A stretch of 29,802 nucleotides of DNA from positions 1 to 29,802 of the forward strand of contig JAWAEB010000008.1 of assembly GCA_038891515.1 (NCBI GenBank), in the 5' to 3' direction. Under the pieces are notes generated by a model. That model saw nothing but the letters and a program-made list of their open reading frames with translations, had not been told where the DNA came from and did not search any database. A program made the position numbers and the translations under genes. Origin of the DNA: HRBIN01 sp038891515. Its GTDB lineage: Archaea > Thermoproteota > Nitrososphaeria_A > Caldarchaeales > Caldarchaeaceae. Every line of letters starts with the position of its first letter. The first letter of the stretch is position 1. Positions 15,975-24,179 of this stretch are shown piece by piece.

Positions 15975-16298
15975 GGTGGCGGCGGCCCCCACAGCTGGCA
16001 AGCACTTGCCCACATGCAAGCCTAGGCCTCAGCTCTGACACGCTGATGGAATGGCTGCGCCGCCACGCCTTAGTGCTGCTCCCTCCCGGGCCTGACACGG
16101 TTCGGCATGTGAGGGGACTCAGGCCCCCCTACAGGGACCTTACGCCCCTACGGCGCCCCATCCCGGCGTGTCCTCATCGCCTACACCCAAGCCGCCCTGT
16201 GGGCAGCCTCAGGCGCGCTATGGGTTATCAGGCCCCCGCATGTAGCCCATCTCGGGTTACAGGGAAGGGCTGGCTCCCCGGCCTTTCCCGCCGCCACC
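15975..16298 (-). ncRNA. Archaeal signal recognition particle (7S) RNA
   Basis: This is the RNA scaffold of the particle that targets nascent membrane and secreted proteins. The first bases (GGTGGCGGCGG) and the last (CCGCCGCCACC) are perfectly complementary over 11 bp and close the long helix. The 5' Alu-like domain has CCCTGTAACCCG (around 16252-16263). The helix 8 SRP54-binding hairpin reads TCAGGCCCGGGAGGGAGCAG, with a GGGA tetraloop, very close to the universal form. A length near 324 bases fits archaeal 7S RNA. A TATA-like element lies 26 bases before the 5' end. End points are inferred from the closing helix and may be off by several bases. Confidence 0.9.
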
Positions 16299-16320
16299 AA
16301 CCTTTCTATCCTCGAATGTG

Positions 16321-16327
16321 TTTTTAA
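16321..16327. promoter_or_regulatory. Shared promoter element for SRP RNA and DUF72 gene
   Basis: TTTTTAA (TTAAAAA on the other strand) is centred 26 bases before the SRP RNA 5' end on the left and 28 bases before the DUF72 ATG on the right. One element may drive both. Confidence 0.5.
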
Positions 16328-16351
16328 GGCTTGCCACACTTGGATAGGTGG

Positions 16352-17092
16352 ATGACGATTAGGGTTGGATGCTGTGGCTGGGCCGTAAGGGGTGGGAGGC
16401 AGGCCTATTTCAAGACCTTTGAGACTATCGAGGTTCAGGAGACCTTCTACAGGGTTCCGAAGCTTGAGACCTTAGAGAGGATGAGGGGTGAGGCGCCGGA
16501 GGGCTTCGTATTCAATATGAAGGCTTGGCAGGTAATCACACATCCACACACAAGCCCCACATGGAGGAGGATGAAGCCTCCTCCAGGAAACCCGTCCAGA
16601 TATGGGCTGCTTAAACACACAAGGGAGAACCTCAGGGCTTGGGAAAAGGTTGTGGAGATGGCAGACGCCCTAAGGCCTAGGGTGGTGGTGATTCAGACCC
16701 CACCTTCCTTCGGTTTTAGCGAACGCAACATCGAGAATGTTAATCGCTTCTTCTCACAGGTGTCAGGCAGCAGCTTCGCAGTTGGTTGGGAGCCGAGGGG
16801 GTCATGGACCGCCAAGACCGAGATTGTGGAGAAGATCTGTACAAGGCATGGGGTCATCCACATAACTGACCTTCTCAGAAGAAAGCCTACTCCGGCTGGG
16901 CCTGTAGTCTACACACGCCTACACGGATTGGGAGGGGGTGAGGTAAACTATAGCTACAGATACTCCGACGAGGATTTGGTGAAGTTAAAGGAGTTGATAT
17001 CTGAGTTGAGGTGGCGGGAGACCTATGTCATGTTCAACAATGTTTCCATGGCGGCTGACGCGGCTAGATTCAAGGAGCTGGTCCCTAGCTAG
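16352..17092 (+). CDS. DUF72 (YecE-like) TIM-barrel protein
   Basis: A 246-residue cytosolic protein of a widespread family with no settled function. The start VGCCGW and the following EVQETFYRVP match the family, whose proteins fold as a TIM barrel. Further family signatures are FNMKAWQVITH, VVVIQTPPSF, the barrel strand FAVGWEPRG and VVYTRLHGL near the C terminus, ending with YVMFNNVSMAADA. The charged and aromatic residues at the strand ends suggest an active site. The ATG is chosen at MTIRVGCCGW, directly after GGTGG and 28 bases from the shared promoter; the longer in-frame start would lie too close to the TATA element. Confidence 0.87.
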   Translation: MTIRVGCCGWAVRGGRQAYFKTFETIEVQETFYRVPKLETLERMRGEAPEGFVFNMKAWQVITHPHTSPTWRRMKPPPGNPSRYGLLKHTRENLRAWEKVVEMADALRPRVVVIQTPPSFGFSERNIENVNRFFSQVSGSSFAVGWEPRGSWTAKTEIVEKICTRHGVIHITDLLRRKPTPAGPVVYTRLHGLGGGEVNYSYRYSDEDLVKLKELISELRWRETYVMFNNVSMAADAARFKELVPS

Positions 17093-17409
17093 ATTGGTAG
17101 AACTAGCTTACCCTTAAACTCGGCCAGACCATCCATCCTCATCTTAGCTACACACCGCTCCACCATAGGCCCCGACAACTCTGACGAGATGGCTTTCGCG
17201 TACCCGTCAGAGTCGCAGATGACGATGATATAGCCGCCTGACTTCGCCTCAATGAGGCTGTAAAAATCCTCCTCACCCACTGGGGCCCACTCACCACCCG
17301 CCTCCTTCAAAAACATCGCTGGGTATGCGATGCCCACATAGGAGGCTAGCCTAGCTTGGGCGGCAGCAGCTACCTTCTCGCCGAGCTTGACGGCGTCGTA
17401 ATATCTCAT
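17089..17409 (-). CDS. Conserved-looking small protein of unknown function
   Basis: A 106-residue soluble alpha/beta protein that I cannot place. The N terminus is a helix (DAVKLGEKVAAAAQARLASY), followed by mixed strands, a central strand GYIIVICDSDGYAKAISSEL with an Asp-Ser-Asp turn, and a final helix and strand. Cysteines at ICD and RCV are isolated. The ATG is chosen over an upstream TTG at 17445 because the latter lies on a TATA-like GCTTATATTG at 17443-17453. It overlaps the end of the convergent DUF72 gene by 4 bases and is divergent from the histone gene. Confidence 0.6.
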   Translation of the reverse strand: MRYYDAVKLGEKVAAAAQARLASYVGIAYPAMFLKEAGGEWAPVGEEDFYSLIEAKSGGYIIVICDSDGYAKAISSELSGPMVERCVAKMRMDGLAEFKGKLVLPI

Positions 17410-17524
17410 GGCGGTATTACCGGAGACGATAACCAGTAGGACCAATATAAGCTATTGGGACTCTAGGGCCGGCTGATAGGGGAAAAGCTCTTTAATGCTT
17501 CCGGACTCCAAAAACCGAGGGAAA

Positions 17525-17701
17525 ATGGCGAAGGAATTCGTGATAGTGGAGTCGAGAATAAGGGAGCTACTCCCAGAGGGTACACGGCTGAGCTCCGACG
17601 CTCTAGAGGGGCTTGACGCAGCTGTCAGGGAACTTGTGAGCAAGGCAGTCAAGAGATGCCAGTCCAACGGAAGGAAGACCCTGATTAAGGAGGACTTTTA
17701 G
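17525..17701 (+). CDS. Very short histone-fold DNA-binding protein with truncated alpha3
   Basis: A 58-residue basic protein with the histone-fold plan: alpha1 (VIVESRIREL), loop 1 (PEGTRLSSDA), the long alpha2 (LEGLDAAVRELVSKAVKRCQ) and the L2 signature GRKTLIKEDF. The chain ends right after the conserved RKT...ED, where ordinary archaeal histones continue into alpha3. Short forms like this resemble bacterial and alpha3-truncated prokaryotic histones, which dimerise but may not build the usual extended hypernucleosome. The ATG is placed before AKEFVIVES, with GAGGGAAA just upstream; ten further in-frame codons upstream do not resemble the family. A TATA-like CTCTTTAAT lies about 35 bases before it. 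Confidence 0.75.
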   Translation: MAKEFVIVESRIRELLPEGTRLSSDALEGLDAAVRELVSKAVKRCQSNGRKTLIKEDF

Positions 17702-17772
17702 AGCGTCTCTAGGGCTGGGAGCGGGCCGGACCCATTATTTTGGGATATGGACGAGTGCCGGGTATCTGGGGC
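17702..17772. other. Short intergenic gap
   Basis: Lies between the convergent histone and FBP aldolase/phosphatase genes. ATTATTTTGG at about 17733-17742 is the only T-rich stretch; it may help termination. Nothing else was recognised. Confidence 0.4.
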
Positions 17773-18897
17773 TCAGGTCTTGACCGGCTTGAACCTAGGC
17801 TTCAGCCTCTCCAGTATTAAGGGCAGAGTAGTGTACTCCATCTCCTCATGCCCAAGCCTAGCAGGCTCGAACTCTCCCATGCTTCTGAGGTAGACCGCAA
17901 GCTCAGCCGACTTCTGCCTCGCATAATCCCAGAAAGGGTCTTCGAAGAGGTCAGCTGGCTCCACACCATCCACGCCCACAAGCTTCCCATCACTCACCTG
18001 CCAACCCATCGCCATCACCCTAGGAGGCCCGTCAAAGTAGCTGACCACGTTTTGACCCCTCTTGAAAGAGACCGGCATCAAGGGCCCCCTGTGGCTGCCC
18101 CTCATCCATCCTGAGACAAGCGGTGGGACAGCGAACGCTGCCAGCACCTCGCCCACTGCGGGAAAGCCCGACTGACACCTCACCAACATGACCGGGTCAT
18201 CCTTACCCACATACCTTCCAGCAATGAGGCTCAGACGTGTTGTGCTCGCTGCGGCAGCCGGCTCGTTGTCAAAGGCTCTGTAAATCCTCGAGATGGCGTA
18301 TCTGCCAGGCGTGCCTATCAACCCAATGAGGTCGTAAGTCTCCTGCGGCGTGCTGAGAGTCACCACCTTGGACTCGAGTAGGTCTAGGACTTCAAACTTG
18401 AACCCATCATGGAGCTTGGGGTCTATCACCAGCCCAGCCGTGTTGTCAGGAGATGCGAATATCCTGTACAGGGGCATGTTCCACGCCCCAGGCTCAGTTT
18501 TATCTGCTGCAAAAACAATAATCGGGTCCGAGCCCCGCTCCTCAAACTCAAGCTCAGCCACACCAGGTCCCAAGCCCCTAACATTTCCGCTGAAGGCATC
18601 GCTCAGAAGATCCTGACCAGCACCATAAAGCTTCATCTTCTTGGCCACCTTCTCAGTAACTTCCCGGAATATCATCCACGCTAGACCATGGATGTCGGGG
18701 TTATTCTCGCCCCGGGAGTGGCTCATGACAAGTACTATGTCGTCGCCGCAGTAGGTCACATAACCAGACCCTATGACCCCGTTCCTCACAGCCTCGCCCA
18801 ACGTATCCACCGCATACCTTAGCATCTCCTGATGGGGCCTATGGTGTCCAGCCACACTTCCCACATCGGCCTTAATCACTGATACGGTTGTCCTCAT
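17773..18897 (-). CDS. fbp: Bifunctional fructose-1,6-bisphosphate aldolase/phosphatase
   Basis: The archaeal gluconeogenic enzyme that joins triose phosphates to fructose 1,6-bisphosphate and removes the 1-phosphate in one active site. The 374-residue chain has the key residues at the family positions: metal ligands D11 and H18 in KADVGSVAGHH, D52-D53 in CGDD, and Y229, Schiff-base Lys K232 and D233 in RYVGKDD. The C-terminal block EEMEYTTLPLILERLK is also typical. It supports anabolic growth through gluconeogenesis. The ATG before RTTVSVIKADVG is the family start; an in-frame ATG four codons earlier is possible. A TATA-like CTTAAAAAC overlaps the end of the upstream surface protein gene, so it probably has its own promoter, although read-through from the operon is likely. 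Confidence 0.95.
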   Translation of the reverse strand: MRTTVSVIKADVGSVAGHHRPHQEMLRYAVDTLGEAVRNGVIGSGYVTYCGDDIVLVMSHSRGENNPDIHGLAWMIFREVTEKVAKKMKLYGAGQDLLSDAFSGNVRGLGPGVAELEFEERGSDPIIVFAADKTEPGAWNMPLYRIFASPDNTAGLVIDPKLHDGFKFEVLDLLESKVVTLSTPQETYDLIGLIGTPGRYAISRIYRAFDNEPAAAASTTRLSLIAGRYVGKDDPVMLVRCQSGFPAVGEVLAAFAVPPLVSGWMRGSHRGPLMPVSFKRGQNVVSYFDGPPRVMAMGWQVSDGKLVGVDGVEPADLFEDPFWDYARQKSAELAVYLRSMGEFEPARLGHEEMEYTTLPLILERLKPRFKPVKT

Positions 18898-18922
18898 AGC
18901 TACCGTCATATGGCTGCAGCCA

Positions 18923-20434
18923 CTACTTAAAAACTCTCACACGTCTGAAAACCATCACACGATAGAGCTGATATGCCAATATGGATGATAGAAGGAGTGA
19001 CGCCGCCCTCAGGCCTGACAGCAGTAGCACGTCCTCCACCAAGATAAGTTGGACATGTCTGTCGCCCTCAAGCACAACAGATGTGCTGCTGAAGCTTGGC
19101 GGGCTGGTGGACCTTATCTCATAGAATCCTCTGGAAAGGCTTAGGTAATCTCCTGACCTGAGCCTAGTGCTTGCCCGCCCCACTTCCAAGGCGACTACCC
19201 CATCATATATGGTGCCGTTGGGGAAGACAAGCTCTAGGTAGAGCCTGAATAGCTGGACTGGTAGGTCGACTCTCGCACCTGGGCTTAGGAAAATCTGCGC
19301 CGGCTCAGTCCTAGAGCCTGTAGCGATCGCCCTCACAGTTGCGTTTCTGACTGGTGTAATTGTTTCGCCAGAGCTATATCTGTCTATGGTGAGGGTTTTC
19401 CAATAGGCCAGTAGAATTGAGTTGCCCACATTCCCATAATCGGCATTGTCTATTTCCAGCTCTAAGCCATTCAAATACTCCCCATGAACTGTGTCAAAGA
19501 CCCTAAGCCATGCCACGGGGGGTAGGACCACCACCCTCCTAACCGCTCCGAGGTCATCACCCACCACCACAGGCACTCCCGCATGGACAGTGTCGGGATG
19601 GAGGACAACTTTACTGGAGAGGATGGCTGGGTTGAGGTCTGGACTCACCACGGAAATGGCACGCTCTAGAATAAGCGAGTAACCCTCGCCCCTCAAGACT
19701 GAGACCTGAACCAAGTAATGCCCAAGCCTCAAGGGTTCAAGCCCACCCGGGCCAACCGCCCCCCATTGCGGAAGTCTGAAAACTAGACCGCTCCTCCCGC
19801 CTACATCCACTGCCCTCAGTTCGTATACACCGACCAGCGGAGGAATAGTCACCTTGTATGGTCTGCCCCCCAGCAGTCCTTGATATGTGAGAGGGCCGCC
19901 AGGCCTTACAAGCACTACTCTGAAGGAGCCGGCCAGACCATCATCCAGCCATAGGATGACCTCTCCGCCAGGATTGTATATTTCCGAGCCGTCTCCAATT
20001 ACTTCGAAGAAGGCGTATCCACGGTTTGGCTGCTGGATCGTCATCTCCAGCTCTCCGTTGGACCTTATCATGGTCTGGAGTGTGATGGGGATGTTTTCCG
20101 GCGGTGCCTCAACCCTCACCTTGAGGGTCTTGCCGTCATCAGTGGTTATTGACCATAAACCTGTTCTGTCGAACGGTGGGAGGGGTGTAGCATGGCCATC
20201 CAACAGTGGATGAGCACCCCCATCCCCTTCCGGAGAGGCTCTGGTGACAGTGCCGTTTCTACCCATGAGTTTGAGCCACACAGCCTCGCCGAGCCTGACC
20301 TCCAGAACACCACCGTCTAGGAGTGGGAGCATAGCATCTCCGCCAAAGCCCACTAACCAGACTGCCTCCACACCCTGACCTTGGCCGGCAAGTGGGAGGA
20401 TCAGAAGCAAAGCCATCAGCAGGGATATCTTCAT
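18923..20434 (-). CDS. Secreted membrane-anchored protein, last gene of the MoxR/DUF58 operon
   Basis: A 503-residue surface protein not matched to a known family. Residues 1-22 form a signal peptide, the middle is almost entirely predicted beta strand, and a single hydrophobic segment near the C terminus (about 470-492) precedes a short basic tail (RVMVFRRVRVFK). One late unit (LYLELVFPNGTIYDGVVALEV, then LSRGFYEIRST) resembles the peptidase-regulatory-like beta repeats of the 838-residue protein. No catalytic motif is visible. Its ATG overlaps the stop of the preceding membrane protein by four bases, so it belongs to the same operon and is likely to be handled by it. Confidence 0.7.
   Translation of the reverse strand: MKISLLMALLLILPLAGQGQGVEAVWLVGFGGDAMLPLLDGGVLEVRLGEAVWLKLMGRNGTVTRASPEGDGGAHPLLDGHATPLPPFDRTGLWSITTDDGKTLKVRVEAPPENIPITLQTMIRSNGELEMTIQQPNRGYAFFEVIGDGSEIYNPGGEVILWLDDGLAGSFRVVLVRPGGPLTYQGLLGGRPYKVTIPPLVGVYELRAVDVGGRSGLVFRLPQWGAVGPGGLEPLRLGHYLVQVSVLRGEGYSLILERAISVVSPDLNPAILSSKVVLHPDTVHAGVPVVVGDDLGAVRRVVVLPPVAWLRVFDTVHGEYLNGLELEIDNADYGNVGNSILLAYWKTLTIDRYSSGETITPVRNATVRAIATGSRTEPAQIFLSPGARVDLPVQLFRLYLELVFPNGTIYDGVVALEVGRASTRLRSGDYLSLSRGFYEIRSTSPPSFSSTSVVLEGDRHVQLILVEDVLLLSGLRAASLLLSSILAYQLYRVMVFRRVRVFK
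18926..18934 (-). promoter_or_regulatory. TATA-like element for the FBP aldolase/phosphatase gene
   Basis: The minus strand reads GTTTTTAAG, 33 bases before the chosen ATG and 21 before the alternative one. It overlaps the last codons of the surface protein gene upstream. Confidence 0.4.
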
Positions 20435-21174
20435 GTTTTTCCATGCCTCGAGTATATCGCAAGAAACAGCAACAGAGATGACGAGAGAGTGACAGAAGCG
20501 ACAGCGGATAGGGTGGGGTTGAAGAATGAGAATGAGGCCACTCCAATTCCTGCGGAAAGCCCTAGAATAAGGGCCTTTAGCCAGAATCCTGCCGATGCCT
20601 CGGGCTGGCCCTTGACAGGCTTTGCGACCGTCATCAATCTTATGACTAGACCGATGGTTGACGCGGCTGTGGGCGTGGCTATGAGGGTTGTCTCAGGGGT
20701 CTGGGGTGGGATAAGTCCTAGGCTCTCCGAGGAGGCGACATAGCTGAGAAACCCTCTCACAAGGAATATGAAGAGCCTCTCAGGTGTGTAGTAGCCGCTG
20801 TGTATAGCTCCGTACAAAATCAATCCCGACACGTAGGCTGAGAAGTAGGATGTGACTAGTCCAGAGGGTGAGCTGGATGTTGCCGTTCCTATGGCTAGGA
20901 CTAGGGGGGTGGCTAGGATGTAGCCAGCCGCAAGAGAGATGAATGGTATGGGGTTGCCTCCGGACACAAGGACGTAGACAGCGTAGAGGGCGGGCACGTA
21001 AACAATTACTAATCCCACCAACCTCACCCTATCAGCCATCATAATCATGATTAGGGAGGACATCCCGAGGAAGACGAATGGGCTGGTGTAGTGGAAGACC
21101 GTGTAGGATTGGGCTAGGACTATGGCGAATGGCGAGAGAATCATCAGGGTGGCCAGATACCTAGTGGAGTCCAA
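20431..21174 (-). CDS. Polytopic membrane protein of the MoxR/DUF58 operon
   Basis: A 247-residue integral membrane protein with about seven or eight hydrophobic helices and short loops. No family was recognised. The segment between about 165 and 195 (ETTLIATPTAASTIGLVIR, then TVAKPVKG) is a longer polar loop. It overlaps DUF58 by 14 bases upstream and the surface protein by 4 bases downstream, which argues for fixed stoichiometry. Transmembrane partners are common in MoxR/DUF58 clusters, so it may anchor or form the membrane core of the complex. Confidence 0.7.
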   Translation of the reverse strand: MDSTRYLATLMILSPFAIVLAQSYTVFHYTSPFVFLGMSSLIMIMMADRVRLVGLVIVYVPALYAVYVLVSGGNPIPFISLAAGYILATPLVLAIGTATSSSPSGLVTSYFSAYVSGLILYGAIHSGYYTPERLFIFLVRGFLSYVASSESLGLIPPQTPETTLIATPTAASTIGLVIRLMTVAKPVKGQPEASAGFWLKALILGLSAGIGVASFSFFNPTLSAVASVTLSSSLLLFLAIYSRHGKT

Positions 21175-22447
21175 CGCCTCCTAGCCTCGCGCTGTACAGA
21201 CGGTATAGGTTCAGGATGTTGGGCAGGAGTGAGTCAGCTCTGAAGACATGGAGGGCTGGAACAGCCATCCTGAGGCTGGCGAGCCTAGCCTCCTCCAGCT
21301 TGGCAAGAATTCCGAGAGTCCCACCAGCGCCATCCTCAAAACCCGAGAAAGGAGATATGAGCAGCGTATTGGGGCAAGTTTTGGCCAGCATCTCCTCCAG
21401 CTTCTTCAGGGACCGAGCTGAGAAGAAGGCGAACCTGCTCAGAACGATAGTGATGTCAGCCGGCTGGTTATACCTCATGACTGATGATAAATCGTATGGA
21501 CCTCCCGGCCTAACCTCTGAGAGGGCTTTGAGAATAGTCGGGTAGTCGGCGGCATATGACTCGGACCTGACAACCACGTTGGACTCGGCACCGAAGGTGG
21601 CCACTGTGACCCCGTCACCCTTGGTGAGGAATGCCCTTGCAAGGGTTGCAGTAGTCACCAAGCATATGTCTAGAAGTGTGGGGTTCTCCACCACCATGGA
21701 GTAGCTACAATCCAAGAGTATCGAGACCTTAATCCTGCTATAATGCTCATACTCTTTGAGATATAATTCGTGCTCATCATCACGTGCCGTCCTCTTCCAC
21801 GCAACACGTCTTACAGGGTCCCCCTCTGCATAGCGTCTAACACCTCTGAAGACATCGTCGGCGCCGGTGAGCCTGTTGAGCCCTGAACCGTCCGAGCCCA
21901 TCACACCCATCAGACCCGAGTCGCCGGCCCTGACCCACAACTCCAGAGGAAGCGAAACAACTACCTTGGAGATAGGGCCTATGGTTAGTCTTCTTAGCCA
22001 GAACCTATGCGCGTCGAAGACTCGAAGGGTCGCTGGCCCTATCTCATACTCCCCCCTAAGCTTGGCCTTGACGGTATAACTCACCGTTATGGAGCTACCT
22101 GGCTGAAGGACAGCCTCTGTTGAGGACGTGCCCTCAACCACCTCAAATCCTTCATGACGGTCTGTGAGCATGAGTGACATGGTGTGTTGCGTCTTGTTGG
22201 TCAGTGTTAGCTTGACTTGTATTGGCTGACCGGCTGCAGCAACCGGTGGATAAACCTCCCTCTCCAGAGGGGTGGCCGAACTGTCTATGTCTCTCAGCCT
22301 CCTGTGAACCAGCAGCATATAGGATGTGAGGAAGACGGTGACTGTGAAGATAGAGAGGAGGAGGGGTGGGTAGATAAAGAGGGTAGACGCTAGTACCAGC
22401 GAGGTGTATGCTGCGACCAGCCCCCAAAATCCCCTAGAAGAGATCAT
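21161..22447 (-). CDS. DUF58 protein with von Willebrand A-like domain
   Basis: DUF58 proteins are the usual partners of MoxR AAA+ ATPases. The 428-residue chain starts with two hydrophobic helices (about 7-22 and 25-47) and continues with a beta domain (60-165). The DUF58 core is RRYAEGDPVRRVAWKRTAR (about 204-222). A vWA-like domain follows, with the metal-binding motif D-C-S-Y-S in ILLDCSYSM, here with all DxSxS residues present, so metal-dependent ligand binding is plausible. The start codon overlaps the MoxR stop in TAATG, and the stop overlaps the next gene. The vWA domain probably binds the client or a surface partner while MoxR supplies energy. Confidence 0.9.
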   Translation of the reverse strand: MISSRGFWGLVAAYTSLVLASTLFIYPPLLLSIFTVTVFLTSYMLLVHRRLRDIDSSATPLEREVYPPVAAAGQPIQVKLTLTNKTQHTMSLMLTDRHEGFEVVEGTSSTEAVLQPGSSITVSYTVKAKLRGEYEIGPATLRVFDAHRFWLRRLTIGPISKVVVSLPLELWVRAGDSGLMGVMGSDGSGLNRLTGADDVFRGVRRYAEGDPVRRVAWKRTARDDEHELYLKEYEHYSRIKVSILLDCSYSMVVENPTLLDICLVTTATLARAFLTKGDGVTVATFGAESNVVVRSESYAADYPTILKALSEVRPGGPYDLSSVMRYNQPADITIVLSRFAFFSARSLKKLEEMLAKTCPNTLLISPFSGFEDGAGGTLGILAKLEEARLASLRMAVPALHVFRADSLLPNILNLYRLYSARLGGVGLH

Positions 22448-23418
22448 TACCTCGGTACCTCAGTACTGCTGAGGTAGCTATCCACTATTGTGCGGAGCTG
22501 GGCGTAGTCGGGCCTTCTAGAGAAGCTTACATATTCGGGCTTGAGCACAAGCCTGTGGTTTATCACGTCGAAGAAAAACCTCTTCACATCCTCAGGTACG
22601 ACATACACTCTACCCGACATGGCTGCTCCAGCCTTAGCAGCATAGAGGAGAGCTATCTCAGCCCTAGGGCTGGCGCCGATTATGAGGCGGTGATCCCTCC
22701 TAGAGGCTGAAACGAGGCGGACAATATACTCGATGATGTCGGGATGGACCCTCACGGCCTTGACCTCCTCTATTGCGGCGTCCAGAAGTTCCGGCTCAAC
22801 TGCCTCCATTATGGGCAGTATATCACCGTAGACACTCTTGTAGGCCAGTATCCTCATCTCTTGGTGAGGCTCGGGGTAGGAGAGGTTAACCCGCATCATG
22901 AATCTATCCACCTCAGCCTCCGGCAAAGGGTAGGTCCCCTCCAGCTCTATTGGGTTCTGAGTAGCTATGACGAGGAACGGATCTGGCAGTTGATATGTGT
23001 GACCCTCAACTGTTACCTGCCTTTCCTGCATCGCCTCGAGGAGGGCTGACTGACTTCTGGGTGGTGCCCTGTTTATCTCATCCACCAGAACTATGTTTGC
23101 GAATATTGGACCTGGCCTGAATTCAAACTCCGATGTCTTACGGTTGAATATGAAACCGCCTAGGATGTCGCTGGGCAGTATATCTGAAGTGAACTGTATC
23201 CGCCTGAAGCTGACACCCAGGGTCTTGGCGAAAGCCTTGGCCAGCATGGTCTTGGCAAGCCCTGGAACACCCTCGAGGAGTAGGTGGCCCCCTGTTAGGA
23301 GAGACACAATGAGGGCATCAAGCGCCTCGTCCAGCCCAACTATCACCTTAGCCAGTTCATCCTTAACTGCTCTTGCTAGATTGGCTGAGGTAGTCGTCGG
23401 CGGAGCCTTCTCCATCAA
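22447..23418 (-). CDS. MoxR-family AAA+ ATPase
   Basis: A cytosolic hexameric ATPase of the MoxR/RavA group, which acts as a chaperone in assembling or maturing protein complexes. Walker A is GVPGLAKT (50-57), Walker B IVLVDE (109-114), the following NRAPPRSQSALLEAMQE is the family signature, sensor 1 is N155 in ATQNP, and the arginine-finger motif is EAEVDRF (168-173). Length (323) is standard. The family needs partners; here DUF58 follows in the same operon and a DUF4129-like protein precedes it. The start overlaps the stop of the small membrane protein upstream by four bases. Confidence 0.95.
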   Translation of the reverse strand: MMEKAPPTTTSANLARAVKDELAKVIVGLDEALDALIVSLLTGGHLLLEGVPGLAKTMLAKAFAKTLGVSFRRIQFTSDILPSDILGGFIFNRKTSEFEFRPGPIFANIVLVDEINRAPPRSQSALLEAMQERQVTVEGHTYQLPDPFLVIATQNPIELEGTYPLPEAEVDRFMMRVNLSYPEPHQEMRILAYKSVYGDILPIMEAVEPELLDAAIEEVKAVRVHPDIIEYIVRLVSASRRDHRLIIGASPRAEIALLYAAKAGAAMSGRVYVVPEDVKRFFFDVINHRLVLKPEYVSFSRRPDYAQLRTIVDSYLSSTEVPR

Positions 23419-23708
23419 CTACGTCTCCTACTCCGTGAAAGCTCACTCAGAAGCTTCATGGCTTCAGCCGGTAGACTGGGCTTCACAGCTCCACGTCTCA
23501 TGGCGTGGAGAATCTTTTTGGAGACCTCAGCCACCTCATCCATCTTCCCCTCAGTTGCCAGATTCCACAGCCTCGAGTATGGATCCATCAACTCTTTTTG
23601 AAACTTCCTAGAAATCGAACGGCTCTTTCCATCCCTAGGTATTAGAGCCAATGATAACCCGCCTAATGCAGCCGAACCCATCAAAAAGTATAGTATATTT
23701 TCAGACAT
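23415..23708 (-). CDS. Small membrane-anchored protein between DUF4129-like and MoxR genes
   Basis: A 97-residue protein with one N-terminal hydrophobic helix (about 5-22) and a basic helical cytosolic part. That part includes KFQKELMDPYSRLWNLATEGKM in two segments and ends in SRSRRRS. It is not assigned to a family. It overlaps the upstream gene by eight bases and MoxR by four, so it is certainly part of the operon. The helical tail facing the cytosol could touch MoxR. Confidence 0.65.
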   Translation of the reverse strand: MSENILYFLMGSAALGGLSLALIPRDGKSRSISRKFQKELMDPYSRLWNLATEGKMDEVAEVSKKILHAMRRGAVKPSLPAEAMKLLSELSRSRRRS

Positions 23709-24177
23709 TCGGGATGACGCTCCTCAAAACCATATAGTGGGCGTTAACAGCTTCGAGAGATTTTAGATACATATCTGCCTCTTCCTGAGTTGGGCTGTGT
23801 CCGCCGAACCTCACCCGCTCATAGACCTCATACATCTGCTTGAGGTGCACCAATATCTCACCAGTCAGGTTGATCGTCCTCCTATCCAAAATCTCCCTGT
23901 ACGTAAGGTGCGGCATCATATCCTTACCTGCCAGCCTTTCGAAGAGGAGTTTGTAGCTCTCTATTATGCCATCCCCAATTCTCCCCTCTGCTAGCAGCTG
24001 CCTGAACTTCTCCACCACCGAATCAACGCCTAGGTCTGGCCTCGTCTCCATCCGGACGGCCCTCGCATTCTGTCTCATGGAGGTGTACTGCCTGTAGACA
24101 AGCCCTATAATTACGATGACAAGGATTATGTTTATGGCAAGCCAGAAGTTGGTCTCATAGATTATGGAAGCCGCCAT
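23701..24177 (-). CDS. DUF4129-like membrane protein
   Basis: A 158-residue protein with one N-terminal helix (about 12-30) and a helical cytosolic domain. The pattern of one helix (RIGDGIIESYKLLFERLA), the phrase LTYREILDRR, and YEVYERVRFGGHSPTQEEADMYL (cited here in pieces) matches DUF4129 tails, which are often coded next to MoxR and DUF58. The role is unknown; the tail is thought to be a docking module. The start lies two bases after the stop of the preceding gene. Confidence 0.75.
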   Translation of the reverse strand: MAASIIYETNFWLAINIILVIVIIGLVYRQYTSMRQNARAVRMETRPDLGVDSVVEKFRQLLAEGRIGDGIIESYKLLFERLAGKDMMPHLTYREILDRRTINLTGEILVHLKQMYEVYERVRFGGHSPTQEEADMYLKSLEAVNAHYMVLRSVIPNV

Positions 24178-24179
24178 AC

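Noticed and set aside
15889..16327. Open frames on both strands over the SRP RNA
   Set aside because: They are by-products of GC-rich structured RNA; the closing helix and helix 8 motif show a non-coding RNA.
20259..20546. Possible extra minus-strand gene rich in Cys and Arg
   Set aside because: It overlaps two well-supported operon genes on the same strand in another frame and looks low-quality.
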